The notes beneath the pieces are model-generated. The model was not told the origin of the DNA. It saw only the letters and a program-made list of their open reading frames with translations, and ran no database searches. Shown in pieces: positions 24,222 through 33,219 of a stretch of 58,592 nt of DNA (its first letter is position 1; every line of letters starts with the position of its first letter). This DNA is from an uncultured Clostridia bacterium (lineage in GTDB: Bacteria; Bacillota; Clostridia; Peptostreptococcales; Anaerovoracaceae). Made by a program: the position numbers and the translations under genes. The DNA is taken from positions 1-58,592 of the forward strand of contig CAKQMV010000012.1 in the NCBI GenBank assembly GCA_934255135.1, in the 5' to 3' direction.

Positions 24222-25103
24222 ATGGAAGACAAGAGAGTTGAAATAAATAATGAGCTGCTTTTTGAATATCTGAGAAGTATTCTCTACGATTCTAAGGTTA
24301 AGACAATCGATGTTGACGAGCTCGACGAGCCTTTTAAGAAGCTTGGCCTCGGCCTTCAGTATCTTGAGAAAGCCTTGGCAGAGATGAAAGAATACTCCGC
24401 GGCGCTTTCCACTGGTAACCTTTCAGTCGAAGTTCCGCCGCGCGACAACCTTCTGTGTGAGAATCTTAAGAATATTCACGCTAACTTAAATCACCTCACA
24501 TGGCAGGCCAAGCAGGTAGCGAAGGGTGATTACACGCAGACAGTATCGTACCTTGGAGAATTCTCAGAGGCATTCAATCGTATGATAAGCCAGCTCGACG
24601 ACCGCGAGCAGAAGCTTGTGGATGAAGCAAATATTGATACGCTTACCGGAATCGGAAACAGAGCGTTTTTCTACAGGATAATGCAAGAACTCCTGGTACG
24701 TCAGGAAGCGATGGTGCTGTGCTATTGTGATCTTGATAACCTTAAGTATATCAACGATCAGCACGGACACGAGGAAGGTGATTACTACATCATGCATTTC
24801 GTCGACACGGTGAGACGCGGAATAAGATCAGACGATGTTTTTGTCCGCATGGGAGGAGATGAATTCTGTATAGTGCTGAGAGACTGCTCGATAGAAGTCG
24901 CTACGGCCAAATTAAGCCGCATGCAGCAGCAGTTCTCCGATGATCCGGGCAAAACTTACGCTCAGGAGTTTAGCTTCGGTATCGTAGAGATTCCGGCGGG
25001 TTCAAGCAATGAAGAGTTCACGGAATTGTTTAACAAAGCTGATGAGCTTATGTATGAACATAAACATGAACACAAGAACAGAGACATAAACGGAGGAGAA
25101 TAA
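24222..25103 (+). CDS. diguanylate cyclase (soluble GGDEF protein with HAMP-like linker)
   Basis: The 293-residue protein has no membrane segment. A helical N-terminal region resembling a HAMP linker (LNHLTWQAKQVAKGDYTQTV, FSEAFNRMISQLDDREQKLV) precedes the GGDEF domain (DTLTGIGNRAFFYRIMQ, YCDLDNLKYINDQHG, RMGGDEFCIVL). RSDD lies exactly five residues before GGDEF, which is a canonical product-inhibition site. It probably makes c-di-GMP in response to the adjacent V4R protein, an inference from gene order. The stop overlaps the next start by one base. Confidence 0.88.
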   Translation: MEDKRVEINNELLFEYLRSILYDSKVKTIDVDELDEPFKKLGLGLQYLEKALAEMKEYSAALSTGNLSVEVPPRDNLLCENLKNIHANLNHLTWQAKQVAKGDYTQTVSYLGEFSEAFNRMISQLDDREQKLVDEANIDTLTGIGNRAFFYRIMQELLVRQEAMVLCYCDLDNLKYINDQHGHEEGDYYIMHFVDTVRRGIRSDDVFVRMGGDEFCIVLRDCSIEVATAKLSRMQQQFSDDPGKTYAQEFSFGIVEIPAGSSNEEFTELFNKADELMYEHKHEHKNRDINGGE

Positions 25104-26002
25104 TGAAAACTTCATTAGTAATTATGGCGGCAGGAATCGGATCGCGTTTTGGAGGCGGCATCAAGCAGCTTGAGCCGGTTGACGATCGCGGCCACATCAT
25201 TATGGATTATTCAATCAAGGACGCGATTGATGCGGGCTTTAATAAGATTATTTTTATCATAAGGAAGGATATTGAGGCAGACTTCAGAGAGATTATCGGA
25301 GACAGAATCAAGGCTGTTTGCGGCGAGAAGGGCATAGAGGTATGCTATGCATTCCAGGATCTTAATGACATCCCATCAGGCTTTGAGGTTCCTGAGGGAA
25401 GAACTAAGCCTTGGGGAACAGGACAGGCAGTTCTGACTGCAAGAGATCTGATCAGGGAGCCTTTTGCCGTAATTAACGCGGACGACTACTATGGTAAGGA
25501 GGGCTTTTGCCTTGTTCACGAGTACCTTGTTTCAGGCGGTGATGCGTGTATGGCAGGCTTCGTTTTAAGAAATACTCTTTCAGAGAATGGTGGAGTTACA
25601 AGAGGAATTTGCCGCATGAACGATGATGCTTATCTTACAGATGTATGCGAGACTAAGAATATCATCAAGACGAAGTCCGGTGCTGAGTCAGATGGAGTTT
25701 CAATCGACCCTGAGTCACTTGTTTCAATGAACATGTGGGGCTTTGGCGAGAATATTGTTTCATCACTTAAGGATGGCTTCAAAGAATTTTTAGAGAAAGC
25801 CGTTCCTGAGAATCCGCTTAAATCAGAATTCCTGATTCCGATTTATATTGGAGAGCTCCTTGAGAAAGATGCTATACAAGTAAAAGTTCTAAGAACAGAC
25901 GACACATGGTACGGAATGACGTACCGCGAGGATGTGCCGGCTGTAAAAGCGTCTTTTGCGAAGATGCTTAACGAAGGAAGGTACAGCGAAGAGCTGTTCT
26001 AA
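25103..26002 (+). CDS. sugar-phosphate nucleotidyltransferase
   Basis: The 299-residue protein opens with the NTP-transferase loop MAAGIGSRFGGGIKQL, followed by YSIKDAIDAGFNKIIFIIRK, KPWGTGQAVLTARDLI and the metal-binding FAVINADDYYG. This is the layout of glucose-1-phosphate thymidylyl/uridylyltransferase relatives, which make nucleotide sugars. The substrate is not clear. It overlaps the GGDEF gene by one base and is followed 12 bases later by the hybrid kinase, so it appears co-transcribed with signalling genes. Confidence 0.85.
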   Translation: MKTSLVIMAAGIGSRFGGGIKQLEPVDDRGHIIMDYSIKDAIDAGFNKIIFIIRKDIEADFREIIGDRIKAVCGEKGIEVCYAFQDLNDIPSGFEVPEGRTKPWGTGQAVLTARDLIREPFAVINADDYYGKEGFCLVHEYLVSGGDACMAGFVLRNTLSENGGVTRGICRMNDDAYLTDVCETKNIIKTKSGAESDGVSIDPESLVSMNMWGFGENIVSSLKDGFKEFLEKAVPENPLKSEFLIPIYIGELLEKDAIQVKVLRTDDTWYGMTYREDVPAVKASFAKMLNEGRYSEELF

Positions 26003-26014
26003 TTGAGGTAATTA

Positions 26015-28372
26015 ATGACAAAAACTTGCGAGTTCGACAACGAATTTTACGTTATTTCTGACGACTTTAGAGTTGTCTATTTTAACGACAACGCCCAGAA
26101 ATCATATCCTGATTTGAAGGTGGGCGACATTTGCTATGAGGCGCGGATGAAGCGTAATTCTCCATGCCTTCACTGCCCGATTGCAAACAGTGAGAATGAT
26201 TCGTCGCCAGTGTTCTTCGACCCGGGATGCGAGGAATGGGTGCAGTCTGTTTTTGCCAAAATCGACGAGGGTAGGTACACCGTGAGCTGCCGTAAGATCG
26301 GAGAACATGAGCAGAACACTCTTGGACATCTGAAGGGAGACGAATACAATGAGTCTGCCAAGGACTATGATGACTACGATTTTGTACAAATTGGACTGAT
26401 TGGAGGCTATCTTGAGAGCGGAATTCCACTTTATTATGTGAATGACAGGATGCTCGAGATGCTCGGATACACTGATTATGATGAGTTTAATCGTGAGACT
26501 TCGGGCATGCTGATTAATATCATTCATCCTGATGACAAATTTAAGGTTCATGACAGCAATAGTTATGATTTCAACGAGGGGCATAAGTTCGAGAATCATT
26601 ACAGAATGATGAAGAAAGATGGCTCTTATATGTGGATTGTCGCCCGATGCAAGATAATTAAGGACATCGAGGGGCGCCTTCTTATGATGTGCGTCTGCTT
26701 AGATGTTACAAGTGTTTATGAAAATGAGCATATGAGGGAGTCGCTTGAGACAAATCGTATTTTTATAAATGCGATGCCTAAGGATTTCATGTCATGTGCA
26801 ATTGTTGATCTTAACGACGGTACGCAGTCGAGACTCCTTAGGGATGGTGCAGAGATTAAGAGTGCTGAGATTTCTGAGCTATGGGATGAGTACATGGAAG
26901 ACTCGATCATTTCATATATGACAGAACCTGAGGAAATTGAATATATGAGGAAGATTTGCTGTCTTAGCGAGCTTCAGAAGAAGAAGCCGGGTGATGTAAT
27001 AACCATGAACTACCATTCGGTGTATGAATCTCGGGATAAGACGCCGAAGATACTGACCGCGAAGCTTAGTTTCTTCGAACAGGATGACAAGCTTTATATG
27101 ACTATTTTTACAGAAGTCAACCCTAAGTATGAATATGAAGAGAGGCTTAAAGAAGAGGTTGAGAAGCTCCGCAGAACTCATACCAAGCAGCGCAAGATTA
27201 TTAAGCATGAGATGAGAAAAGCTGAAGAGGCGAACCAGGCCAAGAGTGATTTTCTTTTCAGTATGTCGCACGATATCAGAACTCCGATGAATGCAATTAT
27301 CGGCTTCACGGATCTTCTAGAGAAACATATAGATGACAGAGATAGAACGAAGAAGTATATTTCGAAAATAAAAGACGCGAACAATGTTATGATCTCACTC
27401 ATCAACAATGTTCTCGAGATGGCCAGAATCGAAAGCGGTAACGAGGTTGTCGAGAAGAAAACAATTGACATTAACAAGCTTATCAATCAGCTGCACGACC
27501 TCTTTGAGCCGCTGATCGACTCAAAGAATCTTACGTTCAACAGAATCGTGGACATTCAGCATAATTTTATTATTTCAGATGAGACAAAGCTCCGCGAGAT
27601 TTTTCTTAATCTTGTGAGCAACGCCATCAAATATACAGAGTCAGGTGGACAGATTGATTTTACTATTCACGAGCTGCCATGCGACCGAGATGGCTACGGA
27701 GTATTCGAGGTTATCCTTAAAGATAACGGAATCGGAATGTCTGCAGAATTTCTGCCGCACCTTTATGATCCTTTTAGCCGCGAGCACTCAAGCACAGAGA
27801 GCAAGATTCTAGGAACAGGCCTCGGAATGCCTATTGTAAAGAAGCTTATCGATTTGATGCACGGCACGATTTCTGTCAAAAGTGAGCCTGGCGTGGGCAC
27901 AACGTTTACGGTTGCAGGTGCTCTAAAGTTCACCGACGAGATCTCGTCCTCTGACTGTCAGAATACACGTTCTTTGGATTCTTCCTTCCTGACAGGTCGA
28001 AGGATTCTTCTTGCGGAGGATAATAATCTGAATGCTGAGATTGCGATTACAATCTTAGAGGATGCTGGAATGTCTGTTGATCGCGCGACGGATGGTGATG
28101 CCTGCGTCAAAATGCTTGACGACACGCCTTCAGGACATTATGATATGATACTGATGGACGTTCAGATGCCTAGAATGGATGGCTATGAGGCAACGAGAAC
28201 GATAAGGGCTATGGAGAATCCTGCTAAGGCAGGAATTCCTATTGTAGCAATGACCGCGAATGCATTCGACGAGGATAGAAGAAACGCGTTCGAAGCGGGA
28301 ATGAACGGGCATATCGCCAAGCCTTTTGGCATCGATAAGCTGCTGATTATGATGGCAGATATGCTGCAATAA
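26015..28372 (+). CDS. PAS-domain hybrid sensor histidine kinase/response regulator
   Basis: The 785-residue protein has no membrane helix. It begins with a PAS-like domain containing a Cys cluster (RMKRNSPCLHCPI), then a second PAS (about residues 120-240, NDRMLEMLGYTDYDEFNRET) and a further sensory region. The kinase core has the H-box FSMSHDIRTPMNAIIGF (near residue 417) and an HATPase with NAIKYTESGG, DNGIGMS and GTGLGMPIVKKL. A C-terminal receiver has phospho-acceptor Asp in ILMDVQMPRMDGYEATR (near residue 714). It is likely a cytosolic redox or ligand sensor; its output partner is unknown. Confidence 0.92.
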   Translation: MTKTCEFDNEFYVISDDFRVVYFNDNAQKSYPDLKVGDICYEARMKRNSPCLHCPIANSENDSSPVFFDPGCEEWVQSVFAKIDEGRYTVSCRKIGEHEQNTLGHLKGDEYNESAKDYDDYDFVQIGLIGGYLESGIPLYYVNDRMLEMLGYTDYDEFNRETSGMLINIIHPDDKFKVHDSNSYDFNEGHKFENHYRMMKKDGSYMWIVARCKIIKDIEGRLLMMCVCLDVTSVYENEHMRESLETNRIFINAMPKDFMSCAIVDLNDGTQSRLLRDGAEIKSAEISELWDEYMEDSIISYMTEPEEIEYMRKICCLSELQKKKPGDVITMNYHSVYESRDKTPKILTAKLSFFEQDDKLYMTIFTEVNPKYEYEERLKEEVEKLRRTHTKQRKIIKHEMRKAEEANQAKSDFLFSMSHDIRTPMNAIIGFTDLLEKHIDDRDRTKKYISKIKDANNVMISLINNVLEMARIESGNEVVEKKTIDINKLINQLHDLFEPLIDSKNLTFNRIVDIQHNFIISDETKLREIFLNLVSNAIKYTESGGQIDFTIHELPCDRDGYGVFEVILKDNGIGMSAEFLPHLYDPFSREHSSTESKILGTGLGMPIVKKLIDLMHGTISVKSEPGVGTTFTVAGALKFTDEISSSDCQNTRSLDSSFLTGRRILLAEDNNLNAEIAITILEDAGMSVDRATDGDACVKMLDDTPSGHYDMILMDVQMPRMDGYEATRTIRAMENPAKAGIPIVAMTANAFDEDRRNAFEAGMNGHIAKPFGIDKLLIMMADMLQ

Positions 28373-28439
28373 TTTATCTAATAAAGTTGTAAATAATCGT
28401 TGACATTGTCACAGGATAAATGTATAATTTGAAAGTCAA

Positions 28440-28541
28440 AGCAGAAGTTATCCGCTTCTCGCCTTACGACTATGAGTTGTTAGGGCCACATATCTTTTAA
28501 GGAAGATTTCACGCGGGTACTGTCTGTATCCGCGTTTTTTA
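28440..28541 (+). promoter_or_regulatory. ribosomal-protein (L20-type) leader with attenuator upstream of infC
   Basis: The leader has AGAAG/CTTCT and GCCTTACGACT/AGTTGTTAGGGC pairings (28442-28486). A strong terminator hairpin follows, CGCGGGTAC/GTATCCGCG (28512-28534) with TTTTTTATTTTT. Position and form match the L20 leaders of Firmicutes, where free L20 protein binds and causes early termination. The ligand is inferred from context. Confidence 0.6.
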
Positions 28542-28560
28542 TTTTTACGGAGGTATAGTC

Positions 28561-29076
28561 ATTAGTAAGGAGAATCAGATCAACGAGGAAATCCGTGCTG
28601 CTGAGGTTAGAGTAATTGATGAGAACGGAGAGATGCGTGGAGTTATGAGCATCGATGATGCTATGGCTCTTGCTGATGAGGCTAATCTGGATCTGGTGAA
28701 TGTTTCACCTAACGCAGAGCCACCAGTATGCAAGATCCTCGACTACGGTAAGTACCGTTATGAGCTTCAGAAGAAAGAGAAGCAGAGTAAAAAGAATCAG
28801 AAGGTTACAGAAGTTAAGGAGATTCGTCTTTCACCTTCAATCGAAGAGCATGATGTTCAGGTTAAGGCAAAGACTGCAATCAAGTTCCTTAAGGATGGCG
28901 ACAAGCTTAAGGTTTCTCTGAGATTCAGAGGAAGAGAGCGTGATTACGTTGCAAAGGGCTTCGAGGTAATGGAGTATTTTGCTGACATCGTTAGCGAGTA
29001 CGGAGTTATCGAGAAGAAGCCTAAGATGGAGGGTAGAAGAATGAATATGTTCCTCGCCCCTAAGAAGGATAAGTAA
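28561..29076 (+). CDS. infC: translation initiation factor IF-3, AUU start codon
   Basis: The protein reads (M)SKENQINEEIRAAEVRVIDE from an ATT codon at 28561, with GGAGG at 28549-28553 correctly spaced. The first in-frame ATG (28633) would remove 24 conserved residues. The 171-residue product has the IF3 N-domain, the lysine-rich linker (LQKKEKQSKKNQKVTEVKEI) and the C-domain (VSLRFRGRERDYVAKGFEVM). IF3 rejects non-standard starts, so an AUU start gives negative feedback on its own synthesis, as known for other infC genes. It heads the operon with rpmI and rplT. Confidence 0.96.
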   Translation: MSKENQINEEIRAAEVRVIDENGEMRGVMSIDDAMALADEANLDLVNVSPNAEPPVCKILDYGKYRYELQKKEKQSKKNQKVTEVKEIRLSPSIEEHDVQVKAKTAIKFLKDGDKLKVSLRFRGRERDYVAKGFEVMEYFADIVSEYGVIEKKPKMEGRRMNMFLAPKKDK

Positions 29077-29109
29077 GTCAATAATTTAAGTCATAGGAGG
29101 AAATACACA

Positions 29110-29307
29110 ATGGCTAAGAAGATGAAGTCTCACAGAGGCGCTATGAAGAGAATGAAGCTTACAGGTTCAGGTAAGGTTAAGAGAAACAAGGCATTCAAGA
29201 GCCACATTCTTACTAAGAAGACTGCTAAGAGAAAGAGAGGCCTCAGAAAGGCAACTACTCTCACTAGCGCAGATCTAAAGAGAATGCTTAGGGCAATGGG
29301 TAAGTAA
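29110..29307 (+). CDS. rpmI: 50S ribosomal protein L35
   Basis: The 65-residue, highly basic protein begins MAKKMKSHRGAMKRMKLTGS and has KRKRGLRKATTL and LKRMLRAMGK near its end, which is diagnostic for bL35. AGGAGG lies 9 bases upstream. It is placed between infC and rplT, the usual order. Confidence 0.97.
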   Translation: MAKKMKSHRGAMKRMKLTGSGKVKRNKAFKSHILTKKTAKRKRGLRKATTLTSADLKRMLRAMGK

Positions 29308-29323
29308 TTAGGAGGTAAGAAGA

Positions 29324-29677
29324 ATGGCAAGAGTAAAGAAGGGCGTTAACGCTCACAAGAGACATAAGAAGGTAATTAAGCTCGCTAAGGGATACTACGG
29401 AAGAAGAAAGAACACTTTCAAGGCTGCTAACCCAGCTGTAATGAGAGGTCTCAGATCTGCTTACGTTGGTAGAAAGAACAAGAAGAGAGAATACAGAAGA
29501 CTCTGGATCGCAAGAATCAACGCAGGTGCTAGAAACAACGGCATCAGCTACTCAAAGCTCATGAACGGTCTTAAGAAGGCTGGCATCGAGATCAACAGAA
29601 AGATGCTTTCAGAGATGGCAATCCACAACCCAGCTGACTTCGCTGCACTTTGCGAGACAGCTAAGAAGTTCAACTAG
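29324..29677 (+). CDS. rplT: 50S ribosomal protein L20
   Basis: The 117-residue basic protein has the bL20 sequence MARVKKGVNAHKRHKKVIKL, YYGRRKNTFKAANPAVMRGL and LWIARINAGARNNGISYSK. It is needed for early assembly of the 50S subunit and, in this phylum, represses its operon by binding the leader upstream of infC. Confidence 0.98.
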   Translation: MARVKKGVNAHKRHKKVIKLAKGYYGRRKNTFKAANPAVMRGLRSAYVGRKNKKREYRRLWIARINAGARNNGISYSKLMNGLKKAGIEINRKMLSEMAIHNPADFAALCETAKKFN

Positions 29678-29703
29678 TCACATAACGGATTAGGTTACGA
29701 ACC

Positions 29704-29901
29704 ATGGATTACTTCACAAGTCATATCGGGGTAATCGCAGGCGCTGCGATCCTGATTGCAGCCGTTGCAGTAGCATGGTGGCTGCTTCTGGATTACAATG
29801 CTAAGCTCAAGGAGAGAAGAGCTGCAGCAAGACGAGCAGCAGCCGCTGCTAAGAAAGCTGCAGAAGCTTCAGAGACTGAGGGCGATAGCGATAAAGCCTA
29901 G
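29704..29901 (+). CDS. small single-span membrane protein with Ala/Lys-rich tail
   Basis: The 65-residue protein has one transmembrane helix (IGVIAGAAILIAAVAVAWWL). A charged, alanine-rich cytoplasmic tail follows (ERRAAARRAAAAAKKAAEAS), then an acidic end. I do not recognise a family. It lies 26 bases after rplT without a terminator between, so it is probably the last gene of the infC operon. No clear Shine-Dalgarno sequence is visible. Confidence 0.6.
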   Translation: MDYFTSHIGVIAGAAILIAAVAVAWWLLLDYNAKLKERRAAARRAAAAAKKAAEASETEGDSDKA

Positions 29902-29925
29902 GATATGTGAATAAGTAGAAGATTG

Positions 29926-29952
29926 AACCCGCCGAATGGCGGGTTTTTCTTT
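29926..29952 (+). terminator. rho-independent terminator of the infC operon
   Basis: AACCCGCC and GGCGGGTT pair around GAAT, and TTTCTTT follows. Confidence 0.88.
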
Positions 29953-30047
29953 ATGCAAAATAATGGCGAGTAGTATATCTTTGCTGAGTTACGTGCTATT
30001 ATTCAGATAGCCTGATAATCTGACAAGCTGAAAGGAGGTCAGTGATT

Positions 30048-30557
30048 ATGAACAGAAATGAAATTAAACTATATAATGTGCTGTTTCCTATATGGATGCT
30101 GATTTTTATTCCAACTTATCTCTGGCTGCTGCTGATACCGGCTAATTATCTGATTGATAGAGCTGTCTTATATTTCAGTCTGGGGAATGAATCTGAACGC
30201 AGTGTGTTCTGCCGTAAGAATACATGGAAGATTTGTCTTACTGGTTTTCTCGCAGATTTTGCCGGTGCATTCCTGTTATTTGTATTGTTAACTTTTCAGG
30301 ATATGTTACCAGAAGGTTCAGCTTTTGCAGAAGCCATATCACAGATGGCTACAAATCCATTCGGAGGAGTTGCTCCGTTTATGCTGATTGTAATCGCTAT
30401 CGTTATTTCAGGTGTGGTGATATTCTATCTGGACAGATGGATACTTAGAAATAATGGACTCAGTACGGCGCAGGCAGCGAAGTCGGCGATCTGGCTTGCA
30501 TTTATCACAGCGCCATATCTCTTTCTGATTCCAACTACAATGATATACAGATCTTAA
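30048..30557 (+). CDS. uncharacterised membrane protein, about four helices
   Basis: AAAGGAGG at 30031-30038 selects ATG 30048 over a GTG six bases earlier. The 169-residue protein has hydrophobic segments at LFPIWMLIFIPTYLWLLLIP, WKICLTGFLADFAGAFLLFV, VAPFMLIVIAIVISGVVIFY and LAFITAPYLFLIPTTMI. No catalytic motif is seen and I do not recognise the family. A terminator precedes it, so it is transcribed on its own. Confidence 0.65.
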   Translation: MNRNEIKLYNVLFPIWMLIFIPTYLWLLLIPANYLIDRAVLYFSLGNESERSVFCRKNTWKICLTGFLADFAGAFLLFVLLTFQDMLPEGSAFAEAISQMATNPFGGVAPFMLIVIAIVISGVVIFYLDRWILRNNGLSTAQAAKSAIWLAFITAPYLFLIPTTMIYRS

Positions 30558-30656
30558 TTGTAAATAGAAGTATCTTTACATTTTTGCGACATGAACGACA
30601 CACAGCCGTTTTCATTTTCTCACAGAAACAACATAAAAAAGGGTTATCATATGGGT

Positions 30657-30755
30657 GTCGAAAGAAATCGACGATTTACCTTTTTCTTTTGATTGTTCTT
30701 TCTTAGTTAAATAATTTTCGCAAATAAAAGACGGCCGGACCAGGGCCGTTTTTTA
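30657..30755 (+). ncRNA. candidate small RNA ending in a strong terminator
   Basis: Between two genes (30558-30903) there is a TATCAT box at 30645-30650, a short hairpin GTCGA/TCGAC near 30657-30672, a pyrimidine-rich stretch and a clear terminator, ACGGCC/GGGCCGT with TTTTTT (30731-30755). No reading frame is present. It could be a free-standing small RNA or just the 3' end of the upstream gene's transcript. It does not match an RNA that I can name. Confidence 0.3.
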
Positions 30756-30903
30756 TTTGCTGTTTTATTTTAAAGAACGGCTTGAGACTAGTCTAAAGCG
30801 TCACACAGTTAACGCAGAGTTAACACTTGTTCAAGATTGAAAATGACAAGATACTGTGTTACCATTCTTTTAAATGTACATAATTAGTATTCAGGGGATA
30901 ATT

Positions 30904-31983
30904 ATGAAGAGATACAGAGATTTAAGTAAGATTTCACTTTTGATCGCAGGGGCGATTTTTGTTTTGACAGGATGTGGAGGAATTGATGTGTCCATTCCTA
31001 CTGACTATAATTTTGATTGTTCAAAGTATCTGAAGCTTGGTAATTACAAGGGCCTTTCTTCAGATGTTACTGCAGCTAAGGTCAGTGATGGTGATGTAGA
31101 GTCGTACATCAATTCGGTGCTAGAGCAGTCTAAGACTTCTACTGAGGTTAAGAAGGGTACTGTTACTACAGAGTCTACTGTTGATATTGACTACGTTGGT
31201 CGTATTGATGGCAAGAAATTTGAAGGCGGAAGTGGCAGCACAACACTTGATATTGACAACAGCAATTTCATCGACGGATTTGCAGAAGGTATCGTGGGAC
31301 ATAAAGTCGGGGAGACTTTTGACATTAACGTTACATTCCCAGAGAACTATGCGTCAGATGATGTAGCGGGCAAGGATGCAGTATTTACGGTAACAGTTAA
31401 GTCAATGCAGGAGGAAGTTATTCCTGAGTACAATGACCAGTTTGTTCAGGATAACACTGACTTTAATAATACTGAGGAGTATGAGGCTGACATCAGGAAG
31501 AATCTACAGACTGAGAAGGAGCAGGAGGCTGACAAGAACAAGAAGCTTGATCTTTTCAACCAGATTGCTGATAACAGTGAGATGACTAGTATGCCTGAGA
31601 AAGAGTACAAGAGCAGATACAAGCTTGTTATTGATAGATATACCAGTGCTGCTGAGTCTAACGATATGAGCCTTAACGATTATATGACAAGCAACTATGG
31701 TATTTCTGAGAAGGAATTTAAGAAGAATGCCAAGAAGTCTGCGAAGAACACTGTTAAGGAAGAATTGATTATTCATTCAATTGCTGATAAGGAAGGTATT
31801 AAGATCAGCAATGGTGAGTATGAGAAGTACCTCAAGAAGCTTATCAAGGATGCCGGATATACTGAGGATACGTTCAAGTCAGAGAACGGACTTTCAATTG
31901 AAGAGTATGCGGAGGCTAACAATCTTTACACTCTTTGCCTTTATAATAAGGTGATGGATAAGGTTATCGAATACAGCAAATAG
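30904..31983 (+). CDS. FKBP-type peptidyl-prolyl isomerase lipoprotein, trigger-factor-like
   Basis: ATG 30904 follows AGGGGATAATT. The 359-residue protein has a lipoprotein signal (LLIAGAIFVLTGC). An FKBP domain follows (VDIDYVGRIDGKKFEGGSGS, FIDGFAEGIVGHKVGETFDI, FPENYASDDVAGKDAVFTV). The C-terminal half is long and helical, like the chaperone arms of trigger factor (EYEADIRKNLQ... to the end). The ribosome-binding N-domain of trigger factor is replaced by the lipid anchor. It probably helps folding of secreted proteins outside the membrane. Confidence 0.85.
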   Translation: MKRYRDLSKISLLIAGAIFVLTGCGGIDVSIPTDYNFDCSKYLKLGNYKGLSSDVTAAKVSDGDVESYINSVLEQSKTSTEVKKGTVTTESTVDIDYVGRIDGKKFEGGSGSTTLDIDNSNFIDGFAEGIVGHKVGETFDINVTFPENYASDDVAGKDAVFTVTVKSMQEEVIPEYNDQFVQDNTDFNNTEEYEADIRKNLQTEKEQEADKNKKLDLFNQIADNSEMTSMPEKEYKSRYKLVIDRYTSAAESNDMSLNDYMTSNYGISEKEFKKNAKKSAKNTVKEELIIHSIADKEGIKISNGEYEKYLKKLIKDAGYTEDTFKSENGLSIEEYAEANNLYTLCLYNKVMDKVIEYSK

Positions 31984-32054
31984 ATGGATGCACGGGACGT
32001 GAGAGCGCCAGAGAGATTTTTGCACGAGAAAGCACGAGAGAAGGAGCAGGGAGT

Positions 32055-32501
32055 ATGAAGTGTCCTTATTGTAATCATGAAGACACCAAGGTTGTAGATT
32101 CAAGACCGGTTGAAGAGGGTCTGGCTACCAGAAGAAGACGTGAGTGTGAGAAATGTCACAAGAGATTTACAACTTTTGAGAAGATTGAGAATTCGCTTCT
32201 AGTTGTTGTGAAGAAGGATGGTTCGAGGGAGCCGTTCGACAAGAACAAGATTATTAACGGTCTGATGAGAGCCTGTCAGAAGACTAAGGTTACGTACGAG
32301 GATGTTCAGAAGATTGCCGAGAATATCGAGCGCGGACTGAACAACACAATGGAGAAGGAAATCCAGAGTACTTTTATAGGTACAATGATTATGGACGAGC
32401 TTCGTCGAATCGACAAGGTTGCGTACGTGAGATTTGCGTCTGTTTACAGAGAGTTTCAGTCTGTTGATACGTTTATTGAAGAGATTAATAAGCTTGTTTA
32501 A
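32055..32501 (+). CDS. nrdR: transcriptional repressor NrdR
   Basis: The 148-residue protein has the N-terminal zinc ribbon MKCPYCNHEDTKVVDSRPVE...CEKCHKRFTTFEKIE and an ATP-cone domain (VVKKDGSREPFDKNKIINGL). NrdR senses ATP/dATP and represses ribonucleotide reductase genes by binding paired NrdR boxes. No nrd gene is in the window. AAGGAG lies upstream. Confidence 0.97.
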   Translation: MKCPYCNHEDTKVVDSRPVEEGLATRRRRECEKCHKRFTTFEKIENSLLVVVKKDGSREPFDKNKIINGLMRACQKTKVTYEDVQKIAENIERGLNNTMEKEIQSTFIGTMIMDELRRIDKVAYVRFASVYREFQSVDTFIEEINKLV

Positions 32502-32562
32502 GACAGGCGATTTTAGATTGTTTAATCTGGATTTAATTTTTTTTTAACTTGAGGAGATGGAA

Positions 32563-33216
32563 ATGCTTAGAGTTGCAATTGACGGACCCGGAGGGGCCGG
32601 GAAGAGTACGATAGCCAAGCTTGTGGCGGAGATGTTTCATTTAGATTATGTTGACACAGGTGCGATGTATAGAGCGGTTGCGCTGAAGGTTTCAAGAAGC
32701 GGCGTGTCGGAAGACGATGATGCGGCAATTGAGGAGATTGTTTCTCGTACAAAGCTTGATTTTGACGGCAGCAGCATTCTGCTTGACGGTGAGGATGTAA
32801 GCTCGGAGATCAGAACTCCAGAGGTGTCAATGTGGGCATCTAAGGTGTCACAGAAGGCTTGCGTTAGAGAGCTTATCAGCAAGCTCAGCAGCGATATGGC
32901 CAATACAAGAAGTCTTGTAATGGACGGTCGTGATATCGGTACTAATGTTATCAAGGATGCCGAGGTTAAGGTTTTCCTCACTGCATCTTCAATTGTAAGA
33001 GCTAAGAGACGTTACGATCAGCTGGTCGAGGCAGGTAAGGATGCTGACCTTGATGAGATCAGAGAGCAGATCGAAGAGAGAGATGAGCAGGACATCACAA
33101 GAGAGCTCAACCCGCTGACGCAGGCGGAGGACGCGGTGTACCTCGACACATCTGATATGACTATTGACGAGGTAGTCGAATATATTGCGGAATTAATTAA
33201 CAAAGTAGAGGACTAA
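32563..33216 (+). CDS. cmk: cytidylate kinase
   Basis: GAGGAG at 32551-32556 is too close to ATG 32557, so ATG 32563 (MLRVAIDGPGGAGKSTIAK) is chosen, giving 217 residues. The P-loop GPGGAGKST, the CMP-binding DYVDTGAMYRAVAL, DGRDIGTNV and the lid region (RAKRRYDQLV...RDEQDITRELNP) are all present. It phosphorylates CMP and dCMP. A small membrane protein gene follows after three bases. Confidence 0.96.
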   Translation: MLRVAIDGPGGAGKSTIAKLVAEMFHLDYVDTGAMYRAVALKVSRSGVSEDDDAAIEEIVSRTKLDFDGSSILLDGEDVSSEIRTPEVSMWASKVSQKACVRELISKLSSDMANTRSLVMDGRDIGTNVIKDAEVKVFLTASSIVRAKRRYDQLVEAGKDADLDEIREQIEERDEQDITRELNPLTQAEDAVYLDTSDMTIDEVVEYIAELINKVED

Positions 33217-33219
33217 ATA

